This document shows, in pieces, positions 22,483 to 34,545 of a stretch of DNA of 64,000 nucleotides; position 1 is the stretch's first letter, and every line of letters begins with the position of its first letter. This DNA comes from Poronia punctata. Lineage: Eukaryota > Ascomycota > Sordariomycetes > Xylariales > Xylariaceae. The stretch is taken from the NCBI GenBank assembly GCA_022579005.1, contig MU401559.1:1-64000 (forward strand), given 5' to 3'. The notes under the pieces were generated by a model. It saw nothing but the letters and a program-made list of their open reading frames with translations, was not told the DNA's origin and searched no databases. The position numbers and the translations under genes are program-made.

Positions 22483-25400
22483 CTTGTCCCCAGGAGGTGG
22501 TTGTCGGAAAAGCAACGGCACTCGACCTCGGGCACTCTACAGTGCTGTGCCTGTACTCGTTTGACGGGATTGGGGGGATGGGTTAAGCAGTTGCAAGCAA
22601 CCTACTGGTCGGGAGAAGAATGTACGGATGTTGAAAGGTCAACAGAAAGCGGCAACAAAAACGGAAAAAAAGCGTATGTGAGGCTTCGTCAACACATTCG
22701 TAGGAGTTGAACGGTTGCGGAATTGAAGAGTAGGTACGCTTTGAAATCGGCTAATTATCAAACACATTAGTATAAGTCGGTCTATCCTTCATTCAGTCCG
22801 TCTAGTTCCATGTCTTGGCCAGGATCGTTGACAATGGCAAATACTACTATTGAACAATAGCGACAATGGAAGAAAGGGAAGAAAAGTCAACAGGGCGGTT
22901 TTGCACTGAAACAGGGTCGAGCCGTGTGAGAGGCTCTTCCCTAGCTCGTCGCAAATACTGGCCAACTTGTAGCTCAAAGTGCGCCAACTTTGACGAGGAA
23001 GAAGCAAACAAACAAACGAGAAAACGAAAGGAGAAACAAAGAGAGAGATAAAACAACAACCGAGCGCCACCTATGCGCAAACGCAAAGCCACCACGACAA
23101 CAGGGTCGAATAGTCACCAGCGGACCTCTCGACGAAAGCGAAGAACAGTTAATACTATACGTACGAAGGTATGATTTGTGGTCCTGCAGTGCGTCATGCA
23201 CACTTCAGATACCAGCCAAGCGACAGATTGGTGGTGAATGGAGATGAAGCAATGCTGAAGTTATGACTGGTAGGAGGCGGTGGTATGTTTGAAGGAAATC
23301 GGGCGGTGCAGGTACACGCACTTCAATAGTAAACTTGGGTAGGTTATACTCGTACTCGTACACTCTTCACAACAGATTAAAGAGGTACGAGTATAGGAAT
23401 TAGAGCACCTCGGTATTCGAGTCTTCAAGAAAAGAAAGATTACTCGATACACCCAGTCACTGCGAGTGTAAGGTCCTCAGAGCTCGTGTTGCATGCCCCT
23501 CTGGTCGTTGAATACCACAAGTGATAATACACTTGTGATCCTGGTGGTGCGAGGCGGCGACCTCAGTCTTTGTTGTTGTGGATCAAGGAGGCGGGCACTT
23601 CTTTGGGTTGGGCACTTTTTGGGGCACCCCAAAAAAGCGCCAAAAAAGAGTTGGCTGGGGGCGGGAAAGAAGGACGGTCCCACAGTTGATGCGTTGGCTC
23701 TGCTTGATTCAGATAGCCAATCACCCATTTGGAAATGGTTCCTATTTCTTGATGGGAGGAGCTCTTCGGCTGCACGAGCATGAGATGTATTATACCATTG
23801 GTTCACCGTCCTAAGCACATACATATAGGTACCATGATTTGATGCTTTTCCCACTCTCACTTAGACCCAAGCGTATTCTGTAAGTATTCGGCACAGAAGT
23901 AAGATGATTATCTGCAGGACGTGTATCTAGACTAACTGGCTATCAGAGTTGGTAGTGAAGTCGAAAATAGAAGACTTCCTGATATCGTACAACGTCGGCT
24001 TGAATTTTTGTGAATACCTCAGCCTACTTTGAATGACGGGGCATGGTGGTACCTATTCATGGCTTCACCTGGCCACCTGGCTCCTACGAGTAGATAGTCA
24101 TACGCTACGGATATCTATATCCAAAGCAGAAGAGTACGAACGTATCATATCAATTTCCTTGCCTATATTCAGTTCCACCCTAGCAGCGCCGAAGGGATTG
24201 CCTTCCTACCAGCCTCCTCGATTTCGTCAACTTTTCGATAGAGCACTCCGATATCTGCGACATGTGTGATTTATGAACACCATTCCGTTTGATAAGGCTT
24301 GGCGTGCTCGATCTCATTTTTAGACTTGGTACCTGGATAATATACCTAATTACGTGTACCTATTGTAACAGTCCCTGGCCTGTGATGGAAGTGACGGTTC
24401 TTGGGCTTCTTACCCATCACGAGTGGTCACGTTTAGCTCATCCGCCGCTTTTCCCAGGCTCGGCTCGCATCTGTCATTACCAAAATCGGTCTTTCTTTAA
24501 GCGATATTATTCAACCATCGAAGCAAAATATGAAATCAGTCAAGATTTTATGAGCCTAGCCAGTTAGGCTAACGGTCTACCGCGGGCTCAAACTAAAAGC
24601 GGCGTGGGATCAGGTAGGATGCTATCCCTGGGGGCCCCGTAGTTTTTAGCGTCTTTGGCCGGACGACGGACTATTATCGCTGATTTATGACAGTAGCGTA
24701 AACGCTTCAAACGTTGAAATGGTCAACTAATCAACAGGAAATAAAGTGGCTAGGCTGAACTAGACATCAAAGGCTTCTTCCCATCTTCCCGTTGAACCGC
24801 CCAGTCTATGTCATACCCAACTCTCCTAGGTATGTTAGGTCGGTGTTATACCTAGTATCTACTCCATACGATGTAAGAACTTACTACGGTGCCTATTTTA
24901 TGCACGTCAGAAGTCCAGCTATGACTACAAGCAAACCAGAGAAGGCAAAAGAGGACATCAAGTGACCACTACGTGCACATTGACATTGATACGTGCATTG
25001 GAATTTGGCCACGGGGGTTTCATCACTTTCTTGTTATCGTCTGGATGAGGGAAGATCTCAAGCAATCCCAATACCAAGGACAAAAGTAGATTATCACCTT
25101 ATCTAGCCTATCATGTCGTCCTGTCACAGTTTACGAGTGGTCGGTACAGCGGGCCTTGGTGGAAAGCAAGTAATAAAGTGCAAAGCTAGTGAGCACAGAG
25201 CACCCCCGGTCTCGGCTAGTTAGATCTAGGTAGTCCCGATATGTCAAATCTACCGTTCCCCCGTCAATATTCTAGTTCCGCACTGATGTCTCCTGGTACA
25301 AATTTCTACTCGTACGTGGACCACCTCAATAAATAACACCTACGAGTACATTAATGTCCGCTTGATGTTTGTTTTGAACTTTCTATGAGTAGTTCTGCTC

Positions 25401-26371
25401 AAGCTGTGCATACATAGTCGTAGAAGCAATGAGATGAAAAATTTACCTAGGCAAGACGGAAGACTGCGCCCTGAGCAAACCAAAGTGCTGGAGCCATCGA
25501 ATCGGAGTCTCAGTTTAGGTAAGTACATACTTGTAGGTTAGCACACCGCCGCTTTTATATTAAGGGCTGCGCAATCCGGCAAATCCATCTTTGCTGCCGC
25601 AGTAGTGCTCGTCTACGAGTAGGTAGTCGCCCTAGCTGTAGCACGTAACAGCCCACAAGGTCTGTCGTAACTAAATCCGGAGGCTGTGTGTCTACGAGTG
25701 TAAGTGACTTTTTCCTCTAATAAAGATGGCGAGGGGAAGCGCGGTAGGACCTTTCACCTTTACTCGTACATACCTATTTGCCACACAGCCCTTTTTACTA
25801 CCAGCTTTTCGCAGGCCCCCCTGAGGATATGTTAGGTACCCCAGTTTGACTGCGGACTCTCATCTCGTACTAGGTTTAAGTGACACAATGTCTTACGGTT
25901 GTCTCAAGTCTATGCAACTGGCCATGGCAAATCTTGCCCTAGGTCTTCTGCCCTTCAAGGACTGATGGACTGGTATTGTTGAGACATCATGCTGCAGAAA
26001 TAGCAAAACGAGCCACGGCAAAAAATAGGCATGGTTCCGTACTGATAATGTAGGTTATATATTCTATTTAACAAACAAGAAGGAGACACAAGAAGAGACG
26101 AGAAGAGAAGAGAGAGAAAAGCATAATGAGTCAAGCGAAACATGATGCCATTGGGGATTTTCAAGTACACCCCTTCTAGCCCAAAGGCCCGTGTGTTAAA
26201 GGAACGCAAACCACCTATTTGTGAGTTGCAGAACTACATATAATTTCCCAAGACCCCCAATTATGTTGCTTATGATGCGCCCGAATGAAGGTAAGAAGAA
26301 GAAAAAGAGACCATCAAAAAAACGCATGCCCGGAAGCCCGTATATCGGTAGCAGGCCTTGATATTAGGAGA
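22483..26371. other. Intergenic region without a recognisable gene (3.9 kb)
   Basis: The first part is the upstream region of the 1730-residue gene. A small inverted repeat TTTTTGGGG-CA-CCCCAAAAA lies near 23616-23635. TACTCGTA/TACGAGTA octamers occur near 23347, 23386, 25307, 25341 and 25614. Open frames are short and without domains. Confidence 0.5.
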
Positions 26372-27721
26372 TCACCTGGCAGCTTTTCCTCCACGCCCTT
26401 TCTTCGGGGCAGAGACGAATTCCACCTGGGCCGAGCTGAGAAGCTCCTTAACCACCGGGTTTTCCATATAGTGGGTAGCAAGCCCGCCGCCTAACGCGGA
26501 TCTGAGCATCTGTATCCGCGCTGATAAGGACCAGGTATCAATTGTCATGCTGATGTTATGAATCCGTATCTTCTCGCGATATCCATACTCTCGATACTCG
26601 TCGTCGAAGTCCGTTTTACTACCTCCGGTATGAGGGTTAGAAGCCATTCGTCGAGCCGTCGAATAACCCGGCCCTTTTCCGTGTTCAAGGGAAGTGAGCA
26701 CGCTATTGAAACTGGCGTGGAGATGCTTGCGGTCCTTTTTCGATACCGACTTGGACGACTCCCGGACAAGAGCAGTCATGCGTTGCATAAGTTTATGCTG
26801 GTCATACTGAAGATTCAGTGGTTCTTCTTGCTCCTCGCCCTCTTGTTGCTCTCGAGCAGCTTCGAAGATTAGGGCGACGTTGGACCCCGCAGCAACCTGA
26901 ACGTCGACATCGGTACTATCGAGTTGCTCCGTGAATGCCTCCAGGGCTTGTTCGCTTTGGACCTGCAGATCTTCGAGGTTGCTGGCAACAAAGCCCCAGG
27001 CGGCCAAAGCAGAAGAAACCACAGGCGCATTGTCGCCAGCTTGGATGCTATGCCCATCGCTTTCGACGATCTCAAGCAAAAAATCCATCAAGTCTTCCGC
27101 AGCGGTAACAGAACCTCCACCACACATGGTCACGATGCTCATGGCTTCGATGGCCTCAATTTTTATGGATTCCTCCCCAGAGTCCTCACATACGCCTTTC
27201 AAGCTCGAGTAAACACGATCGTAAAAGTTATCCGACTCGGTCGACAAGACAGTTAAAGTCATAGCTTTGATCGCTGCTAGTGTTTCGTCTGTGTTGTCGC
27301 CGGCTCGAATACTCTTGAGTATGGCCGAGACTAGCTCGTTGAGCTGGGCGTCGACTATTTCCTCAGCGTAATGATGTCGTATGATGTGGGTATAGGCGGA
27401 CAGACAGGATTCGCGGCCTTTGGTACTGCTTCGCTTGCGATCAAGAAGCTCGGCAATGCGATCCCGCAGCTTTTCGGCCCATGTAGCTTCATTCTCGTCC
27501 CCATCATCGGAATTTGCTACTGAATTCGTAAGGCTGTCATCACATTCGGATTCCGTGAGGTCTTCTTCTTCGGAGGCGTAACGGCTATTCACTGTGGAGC
27601 TACCACGGGACGGGGCCGGTGAGCCAAAGGGAGATGCCCCGAGAGAATCTGGTCGGGAGCGTGCCTTTCTGGAAACGGTCTTGCCGCTCTCCATCAAGAT
27701 CTTCTTTCTGAGGTCGCGCAT
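26372..27721 (-). CDS. IFRD-family (interferon-related developmental regulator) protein
   Basis: This is a single-exon protein of 449 residues. Fungal members typically begin like this one, MRDLRKKILMESGKTVSRKARSR, so I chose the ATG at 27721 although the frame is open 32 codons further. After a Ser- and acid-rich linker (about 30-75) comes the helical, armadillo-like IFRD region (about 80-330: WAEKLRDRIAELLDRKRSSTKGRESCL..., YAEEIVDAQLNELVSAILKSIRAGD..., SIKIEAIEAMSIVTMCGG). A conserved C-terminal part follows, with YGYREKIRIHNISMTIDTWSLSARIQMLRSALGGGLATHYMENP. It ends in a basic GRGGKAAR tail. Animal IFRD1/2 are linked to transcription control and ribosome regulation; the role in fungi is not settled. 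It is divergent from the FHA gene across 1.8 kb. Confidence 0.9.
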   Translation of the reverse strand: MRDLRKKILMESGKTVSRKARSRPDSLGASPFGSPAPSRGSSTVNSRYASEEEDLTESECDDSLTNSVANSDDGDENEATWAEKLRDRIAELLDRKRSSTKGRESCLSAYTHIIRHHYAEEIVDAQLNELVSAILKSIRAGDNTDETLAAIKAMTLTVLSTESDNFYDRVYSSLKGVCEDSGEESIKIEAIEAMSIVTMCGGGSVTAAEDLMDFLLEIVESDGHSIQAGDNAPVVSSALAAWGFVASNLEDLQVQSEQALEAFTEQLDSTDVDVQVAAGSNVALIFEAAREQQEGEEQEEPLNLQYDQHKLMQRMTALVRESSKSVSKKDRKHLHASFNSVLTSLEHGKGPGYSTARRMASNPHTGGSKTDFDDEYREYGYREKIRIHNISMTIDTWSLSARIQMLRSALGGGLATHYMENPVVKELLSSAQVEFVSAPKKGRGGKAAR

Positions 27722-29543
27722 ATTTGCTGCCTCTGGAACGGTGGACAGTGGGATCTCGTTTTGTAGCAGGGTTATCAGTGTGACGAGTGGCGATATTGTA
27801 TGGGGTGTAAGGATCAAGTCTTATTTCTATTGTAGAATCGATTTAATGACTTTGACGAGTTTGACTGGAATTCCATGAGGATGATTCTGTGCAAGCAACA
27901 TAAAACGCGTCTGTATTTTGAACGAGGTAGACAACTATGCCGTCAAGAACGTTTGTCAAATAACAGAATCTGTGGCCGTGAATGGGAGATGATATAAACA
28001 AACGTTCAGATTTGTTGGTGTGGAGGAAATGAGGCAAAATTCAATACGGAACGGAATTCTCCAAACACTCGTCCGGGCTAGGAAGAAGTGTGGGAGGCAC
28101 TGGCTGATGACATGTCCAGGTTACGAATGACAAGGCCGAGCAGTAGCCGGGTAGATACCAGTTGAAACATGCTACTTGTATTATTGCCGTAAGTACCTAC
28201 TCGACTACAATGTGTGTATCTTACCAGACTGTACCTTTTATGTGTACTTACGAGTATGCCTCTAGAGTAAGTGTATTTACAGCACCTATACTGAGAGGTA
28301 GGCATGGGTGAGTCACTCGATGATGCAAATGACTTGGGCAGAGGGCTGTCACAAGGTACATGGGTGTACATGCTGACAAGGCTCAAGAACGTATAAATTT
28401 AGGTACACGGCCCCTCATCTACTACCCCTCCATGATGGGGACTCTACCTACTTCCTAGTCGTGTTAGTCCAACACCCTTCCCCGCGTGTACAAAGCACAT
28501 TGGACCGCAATAATTTATAGATAAAGTACGAGTAGGTGTATGAGGTACGTTAAACTTGGTTATGTAGGTAGAAGACCTAGAGTACCTAGGTACACAATGC
28601 ACGTCTAGTACCTACATACTTGCACCTCTGAGATGTTGACCAAACGTGTATCTAGTATCTAGCATCTACTTGTATCTATCATGTAGGTATGTACATATCA
28701 CATCAATTATTAATAGCATGTAGGTAGGTTCCTTGGTGTGGATTCATAATAGCAACTTTCACATACGTTGATAGGCAGAAACCCCATCTCAGCTGAGAGC
28801 TGGGTGCCCCTTGGGTAGGCCCTCGCCGCTTCCTAACCTTACAACATCAACATAGGTAATATAAGGTACAACATCCCCGTGCCCCGCCTTCCTGCTACCC
28901 TACCTATCACTTGAGATCCGTCAGACTCCAAATAGGTACCCCTCTGAATGGGACACTGCCTTGATTTCGATTCATTTAGGCAACCTCCAGGTGAGGTAGA
29001 AAAGGTAATACCTACCTACCTTTCCCAGATAAAGCATCTTTCGTAGCCTGCTCTATATCCTTCCAACAAACCCATTCCCATCAAGCATCCACTGTGGTAG
29101 GCGGGGTATATCTAGAAGCTCTGTGAGAGGGATTGCGTGTGAATGACATTTACCTGACCTTGCCTGGGGAGATATTGGCCTGTAGGTGCAGACCTCAGGT
29201 TGTCGTCTCCTTTTTCCCAGTAGATAGTCGTCCTGTTTTAAGGTAACTGATTGCCTTCCTCTGACCATCTATTCCGCTCCTGGATTCGCCCACACTATTC
29301 ACATACTATTACACGTCAACGGGCCTACCTACCCCCAGTTACACAACGTACCTGCCTCTACCTGTCTCCCCCCTCCTACTGTACTTCCACAATAGCAAAC
29401 ACCTACACGTACTAACACATCAACAACTTCTGTCATATGTTCTCTATTCTTCACTCAGTTCTGAGCACTCGGCGCATGGGGTTGACCTGTACGCTTGTTG
29501 GAATGATCATCTGCAGTTTCACGTCGTTGTAACTTGGAAGCTG
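27722..29543. other. Divergent intergenic region, IFRD gene and FHA gene
   Basis: It should hold both promoters. The middle (28170-28990) is dense in GTAGGTA/TACCTAC strings and short TATCTAGTATCTAG-like repeats. TACGAGTA lies at 28249 and 28527. A candidate pyrimidine-rich leader precedes the FHA start. No further gene seen. Confidence 0.5.
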
Positions 29544-32483
29544 ATGGCCTCTGCCAGTACTGACCTCGCATCAAAACTCAAACAGGCAATGCCGGTCCCA
29601 ATGCGTACCATTATCGCCTCGCCCGGCAGGGAGAAAACTCCCGAGGTCCGTGACAGAGGTAAGAAACCAAATAGACATTCCATTTCCCCCATCTCAGGAG
29701 GACGTCGCCTTTTTGACATACCGTAGTCGCTATCACCCTATCATTGCACGACTCTGCACCGCTTGCTGAGCGCCGGTTACTTTTGACCCGCGAAGCCCCT
29801 CGTATTCGCATCGGCCGGGCCTCTCGCACAGCGGAAAAGGGATTGCTTGAAGCTCGAGGGAATGCCTTGTTCGGCAATGCAGTCATATCACGCAACCATG
29901 CTGAACTCTCTGCAGAGTTTGAGCCACTTACGTCTCCTGTGAGTCTGAGGTTTCCCAACATCGTCAAACGTGCGCTACCTTGGGCCGATACACTAATATA
30001 TATTGTTACCCGTGCCCAAGAAAATATACGTCGAAGATATGGACTCTTTCCACGGTACCTATCTGACTCGCAACGATGGACGAGGTAGAGAGGAACGATT
30101 GGAGCCGAAGCAGCCGGCGAGGCTTCAAAGTGGAGACGTGCTCCGGTTGGGTATGAACCTATTTCGATCTGACAAGGCTTACCCATCGTGTGTAATGGAC
30201 TTCTTTGTGGAAGAACCAGAACTGAGGTATGTTCGTATCCTATGCTGACCATGCTAGACAGTCAGGGCTGACCTGATATTAGATCTGTCCCCCCGCGCGT
30301 TTTTACTGTTCCCGATGACGAAGATGAAGAAGACGGAGAGGACGAGGAAGTTATGGATTTCATCTATAAAACGACCACTAATTGTTCCGAAAACTCGACT
30401 ATTTCAGGTCTTTCCATTCCGGGTGGTAGGGGAAGCGGGCAACTGCCCATCGACCTCACTGGCGATACTGAGGACCAGGCATTTGATGTTCCCAAACATG
30501 CCGCTACCACAGAATCCCAGAAGAAGGCGGATACTAGCGTGGTCGATTTGACATCGGAGCCGGAAAGTGGATTGGAACCTGAACATAAGTTCAAACCACT
30601 ACCCCTTCGAACTTGTAATTTAGGCCTGGCCGGACCGCACACGCCAAAGAACTCGTCATCTTCCGAAGCCCCGACCGGCACCCACAATCTCGAGCTTTTA
30701 TTCTCGTCATCTTCGGAGAGAAATCACGAAACTTCCGCATATGATACTAACGAGGAGCTTGAGGCTACGGATATGTCAGACCTAGACGATGGTAAGTATC
30801 TTTATGCCCTAAACTTTGTCTTCCTACGTGTTATCTGACTGTTTGGGTACCATCATAGACGAGTCCCGCAGTATTATCACCAATGATACTCCTCTCCTCG
30901 AGGAAACCGTCGGAGAGGACCAAGACTCCGATACGTCTGACGAGTCCGAAGAGGGAAGGTACGGGTATCCAAGCGAGGAAGAGCTTTCGGACTTGGACGG
31001 CGACGACTTTCCCGATGATTACTCTGACTACGAGGACTCCGTAGTGGACGCCCTTTATAACTTGGTAGGCGGTAGTCGCCCTCGCTCACCCGAGGAGATA
31101 ATTGAGGACCTAAACGCAACCCCAGCCGGAAATTCACTCGATTCTGTTGAGTCGGCTGAGCCGGCTGGTTCGGTTGAGCACTGGAGCGTTATGGCTGTTG
31201 GTGACTGTGCTGAACAACCAGCAAACAATCAGCCGACTTTAAACATGCCAAGGGAAATATCGTCATTGGCTTTACCGGCATACGATCCCAGGAAAAAATT
31301 CCCGAGGTTCGACCTTGACCCTGAATTCTTACGCCTCCGCACACAAGCTTTGGGTCCGGCGCCCCAGGGAAGTGCGGTGCCGTTGGATGGCATGCCACCG
31401 TTTACCAACCAACCAAATCCCGCCAGAGCTGAGATACTTGGCCAGATAAGTGGCAAGTACGAATACTTTGAGGCAAGGGAGAGGAACCGGGCAATCAACA
31501 ACCGGCACACCTCGCCCTATATCTCGTCTTTGAGGCGGGCGCTGATAAACTACCGGGGTCAGCACGATGATCAGGATCCAGGAGGCCCCTCTTCGAGTAG
31601 TGACACTGTGACAATCAAGCAGAAGACAACCCTAAACGAGACATCCGACCGTTTGGCAGATTCTCCACTATCTGTACCCGGTGATGGCGGAATCAAGCTA
31701 GCTGACTCGGAGCCATATTCGGCTTTGGCCGAGTCGGGACATAGGTTCATCAACTGTCCTGGTAAAGACGAGTCGGAGCTATGGCCCGAAACTGGACCAG
31801 GTCCGCTTTCATCAGACTTGGACATGACTAGCGCCTACAAGTTCCAACAGAGCAAGCGAGCTGCCAGTGCCACCATCCCTCGCCTCCAAATCCAATACCT
31901 GTTGGCACACGAGCCCGAGGAAACCGGCACTGCACGCAACTCGGATCTTCAGCTCCCTACAAAGATGGCCACAGAGACGACGACAGAGACGGCCACAGAG
32001 ACGGCCACAGAGATGGTCACAGAGACGGCCACAGAGACGACCAAAGAGACGACCACAGAGACGGCCACAGAGATGGTCACAGAGACGACCAAAGAGACGG
32101 CCCAGGATCCACCCCCGCCTCAGTGTTCTGGGGCGACGAAACGGTCTTTCGAGGAGGCGTTTGCCGACGGCTGTGAGCCTGTTTCCGTGGGAGAAGAGAA
32201 TTACGACCTTGTGTCTTTCAGCCCTCAGGCGTCAGAGATGTTGGGCCAACACCAGGTCGACGACGGAGCGTCTGAAATGGAAGACGTCGAAAAGGCAGAA
32301 ACGAAAGGGTTCGAAAATGCCACGGAGGAAGAAGAGGTGGGTCGCCCCTCGGTGACTACAATGCACGATGAAGCGCCCAGGCCGTTGAAGAGGATGCGAC
32401 TTGCGAGCCAGGTTGCAGCTTGTGTTGCATTGGGATCTGCCGTGACTTTCTCCTTCTTAGTGAACACTGCTCCGGCCTTTTAG
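29544..32483 (+). CDS. Tail-anchored FHA-domain protein
   Basis: FHA domains bind phosphothreonine peptides. Hand-spliced exons are 29544-29658, 29727-29938, 30021-30226, 30283-30791 and 30859-32483, with introns of 68, 82, 56 and 67 nt, giving 888 residues. All junctions keep frame and rebuild the FHA fold at about 38-160: IRIGRAS (G68-R69), VISRNHAEL (S93, N95, H96), then IYVEDMDSFHGTYL and LQSGDVLRLG. His replaces the common Asn of the NGT motif. The rest is acidic and disordered, with a 12-nt-unit minisatellite coding a Thr/Glu-rich repeat near 717-762. The last residues (about 863-882, VAACVALGSAVTFSFLV) form a single hydrophobic segment before NTAPAF, as in tail-anchored proteins. The layout recalls SLMAP/Far10/HAM-4 of the STRIPAK complex, but no long coiled coil is visible, so orthology is unproven. 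Confidence 0.87.
31964..32104 (+). repeat. 12-nt-unit coding minisatellite
   Basis: Tandem units of the type ACAGAGACGGCC, with variants ending ACGACC, ATGGTC or beginning AAAGAG, code for a Thr-Glu-Thr-Ala/Thr repeat inside the last exon of the FHA gene. Every unit keeps the frame. Confidence 0.9.
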
Positions 32484-33528
32484 TTTGTTTGGACTCCCTC
32501 GTTCGTTTTCCAGTCGATGGATTTTCTTTCTCCGTTGATTGTAGGCAAGAGTGGCAAGACCGCGCGTTATAGGCCTTTTAGTCGTTCAGGGGCTTTCGTG
32601 CCGAAGGGTATCTGATTTCGGGTAGGTGAATAATTGCACGACAATTAAGCTACGCGATGGTCTATGGTCTTTCTGCTTTTCATATGTTGGTCAAATGGCT
32701 CTAGGGGTCTATTGCACCGTCTTTCCGTTCATGTCCGGATAGCTTGCGCCTGCTGTCGTTTCATGCGAACGACGCTCGGCAATCGTATTTTAATGAAAAC
32801 CAATGACTATCGTTCTATATACCCAATTATACTGGCACTCCATGCTATTCTACCAAATTTATAATAAGAGGCTCGTCTTTGTGTGTTCTTACATGGTACT
32901 TAAAAAGTTAAAACGCAGTCTATATGGTCGTCAAATCCCGTTTAGCTTTAGTAGAAGTGACAGTGGCTTTATTGCTGACTTCAAGATAAAAGATTGACTG
33001 TTGATAATGGTCCGCTATCCTATCCTTTCCCGTTTGATACTGCCAACCTAGAGGGGATGGATGGGATATATAGGATATTAAGGGTGGGGTGAGACAAGAT
33101 TGGTTAAGAGGGACGAGACATTAGATGAAAGATCATGGGAAACGAAATGTGAAGGTTATACAGGTTTGCAGCCATATAACATGATTCACTCACACAACCA
33201 TCTTAGGGTATGCCCATATCTATCTGCTGTGTCTATCTGTGTATGTATGACTTTCGGGTTAAGGAGGTTGGCTATATATAAGGTAGGCTTGTATGATCTA
33301 TCTAGCTTTGGGATAGACGAACTACGGGCAAGATGCGGTCCTAAAGTTTTGATATAAGGAGGGAGAGGAGGTATTTTGACAAATGGTGGAGTATAATACC
33401 TACTTACTTACCTACGCTACCTACCTACAATACGTAGATATAGGTATAGGTATAGGTATAGGTATAGGGGTAGATAGAAGTAGGTAGGTATTTTTTCTTG
33501 AGGATAGATACCTAAGGTAGATACCAAA
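32484..33528. other. Convergent intergenic region, FHA and OTU genes
   Basis: The 3' flanks of both genes. A (TATAGG)n array of about six copies lies at 33438-33467, within GTAGGTA-rich sequence. No gene seen. Confidence 0.5.
33438..33467. repeat. (TATAGG)n microsatellite
   Basis: Near-perfect hexamer array, about six copies, 60 bp beyond the stop of the OTU gene. Confidence 0.85.
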
Positions 33529-34545
33529 TCAACTCAACTCTTTGGTTCTTAGAGAATTATAATGTTCACCAAGTCCATAACCATGACGATAATACGCGAG
33601 CCAAATCGTCCTATCCTGATCCTTTTCCTTATCCTGTTGTTGTTGTTCTTCTTGATCTTCTCTCGGCTGTATCGTCTCCGTCCTCCCATTCTGCACAACC
33701 CTAATCTCGACCCTATACGCACTAGCGAGCGCCAACAATTCCACCTGTCCCCCCCATTCGGCCGTATCTCTGATCTTGGGGATATACGTCTCCAGGGGCT
33801 CGTCTATGAAGGGGGCGAAATCTTCCGCGTGGGCGGACATGTATTCCGTTGCTGTTCTGCGCACTGCTCTGTATCCTATTATTTCTTTATCGGTGGATGA
33901 TGAGGATAAGGATGAGGGTGTGGGTATGGGTGTGGGTGTGGGTGTGGTGGTATTTAAGAGATTTCGTTGTTCCAATTGATCGGCCACGGCGGCAAATAAA
34001 CAATGTCCGTCAGGTCGTATCTCGTGTTCCGATAATCCGTTTTCCTCAAACGTCTTTTCGAGCGCCGAACGCTCTATTGTTCGTCTGTCGGGCATTTGGG
34101 ATGCTTCGAGCGCGGCGGCTTCGGTTGCCAAGGCTTGTTCTGCTGCTCTTCGGGCCATTCGTTCTTTTTGGCGGTTGCGTTTCTTGTTGCCTTGTTGTTG
34201 TTGTTGTTGTTGTTGTCCTTGTGAAGGTTGTTCTTCGGGTGTTGTTGTTGCTGCAAAAGTAACTTTTTTTATCCGTTCCGTTATATCACCCCCTTCTTCT
34301 TCTTCTTGTTCTTCCTCATCATTTTGCTCTTCTTCTTCTTCTCTTTCTCTTTCCACCTCCCCATTCAAAACAGCCATTTCCCTCCCCTGCCTCTCTTTAA
34401 GTTCTCTCTCGAGAGCCGCGCATTCATCATTTACGCCTTTACGCGTCTTCTTCGTCGCGTTCTTCTTCTTGTTCGTTATTCGCGATTGTAGATCTTTTAG
34501 TTCCTTGCGGTGGCGCGCCTGCATTGTTTCCAACGTCTCCTCCAT
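33529..34545 (-). CDS. OTU-domain deubiquitinase (OTUD6/OTU2 type)
   Basis: A cysteine protease of the ovarian-tumour family that cleaves ubiquitin. This type (yeast Otu2, animal OTUD6B) is linked to ribosome/translation-related deubiquitination. Single exon, 338 residues; the ATG at 34545 begins MEETLETMQARHRKELKDLQ, matching the coiled N-terminus of the family. The order is: charged coiled coil (1-130), acidic run, Q8 near 111-118, basic NKKRNRQKERMARR, then the OTU domain from about 165. The catalytic motif RPDGHCLFAAVADQL has Asp179 and Cys182. The catalytic His is in GLGEHYNSL (His328) close to the C-terminus. Between the Cys helix and the next conserved part (GYRAVRRTATEYM) lies a Thr-Pro and Ser insertion. 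The upstream 46 open codons have no ATG-supported homology. Transcribed in the same direction as the chitin synthase gene 0.7 kb upstream. Confidence 0.92.
   Translation of the reverse strand: MEETLETMQARHRKELKDLQSRITNKKKNATKKTRKGVNDECAALERELKERQGREMAVLNGEVEREREEEEEQNDEEEQEEEEGGDITERIKKVTFAATTTPEEQPSQGQQQQQQQQGNKKRNRQKERMARRAAEQALATEAAALEASQMPDRRTIERSALEKTFEENGLSEHEIRPDGHCLFAAVADQLEQRNLLNTTTPTPTPIPTPSSLSSSSTDKEIIGYRAVRRTATEYMSAHAEDFAPFIDEPLETYIPKIRDTAEWGGQVELLALASAYRVEIRVVQNGRTETIQPREDQEEQQQQDKEKDQDRTIWLAYYRHGYGLGEHYNSLRTKELS

Noticed and set aside
23613..23637. TTTTTGGGG-CA-CCCCAAAAA inverted repeat as a terminator
   Set aside because: No gene ends nearby, and eukaryotic Pol II does not use such hairpins; kept only as a small repeat.
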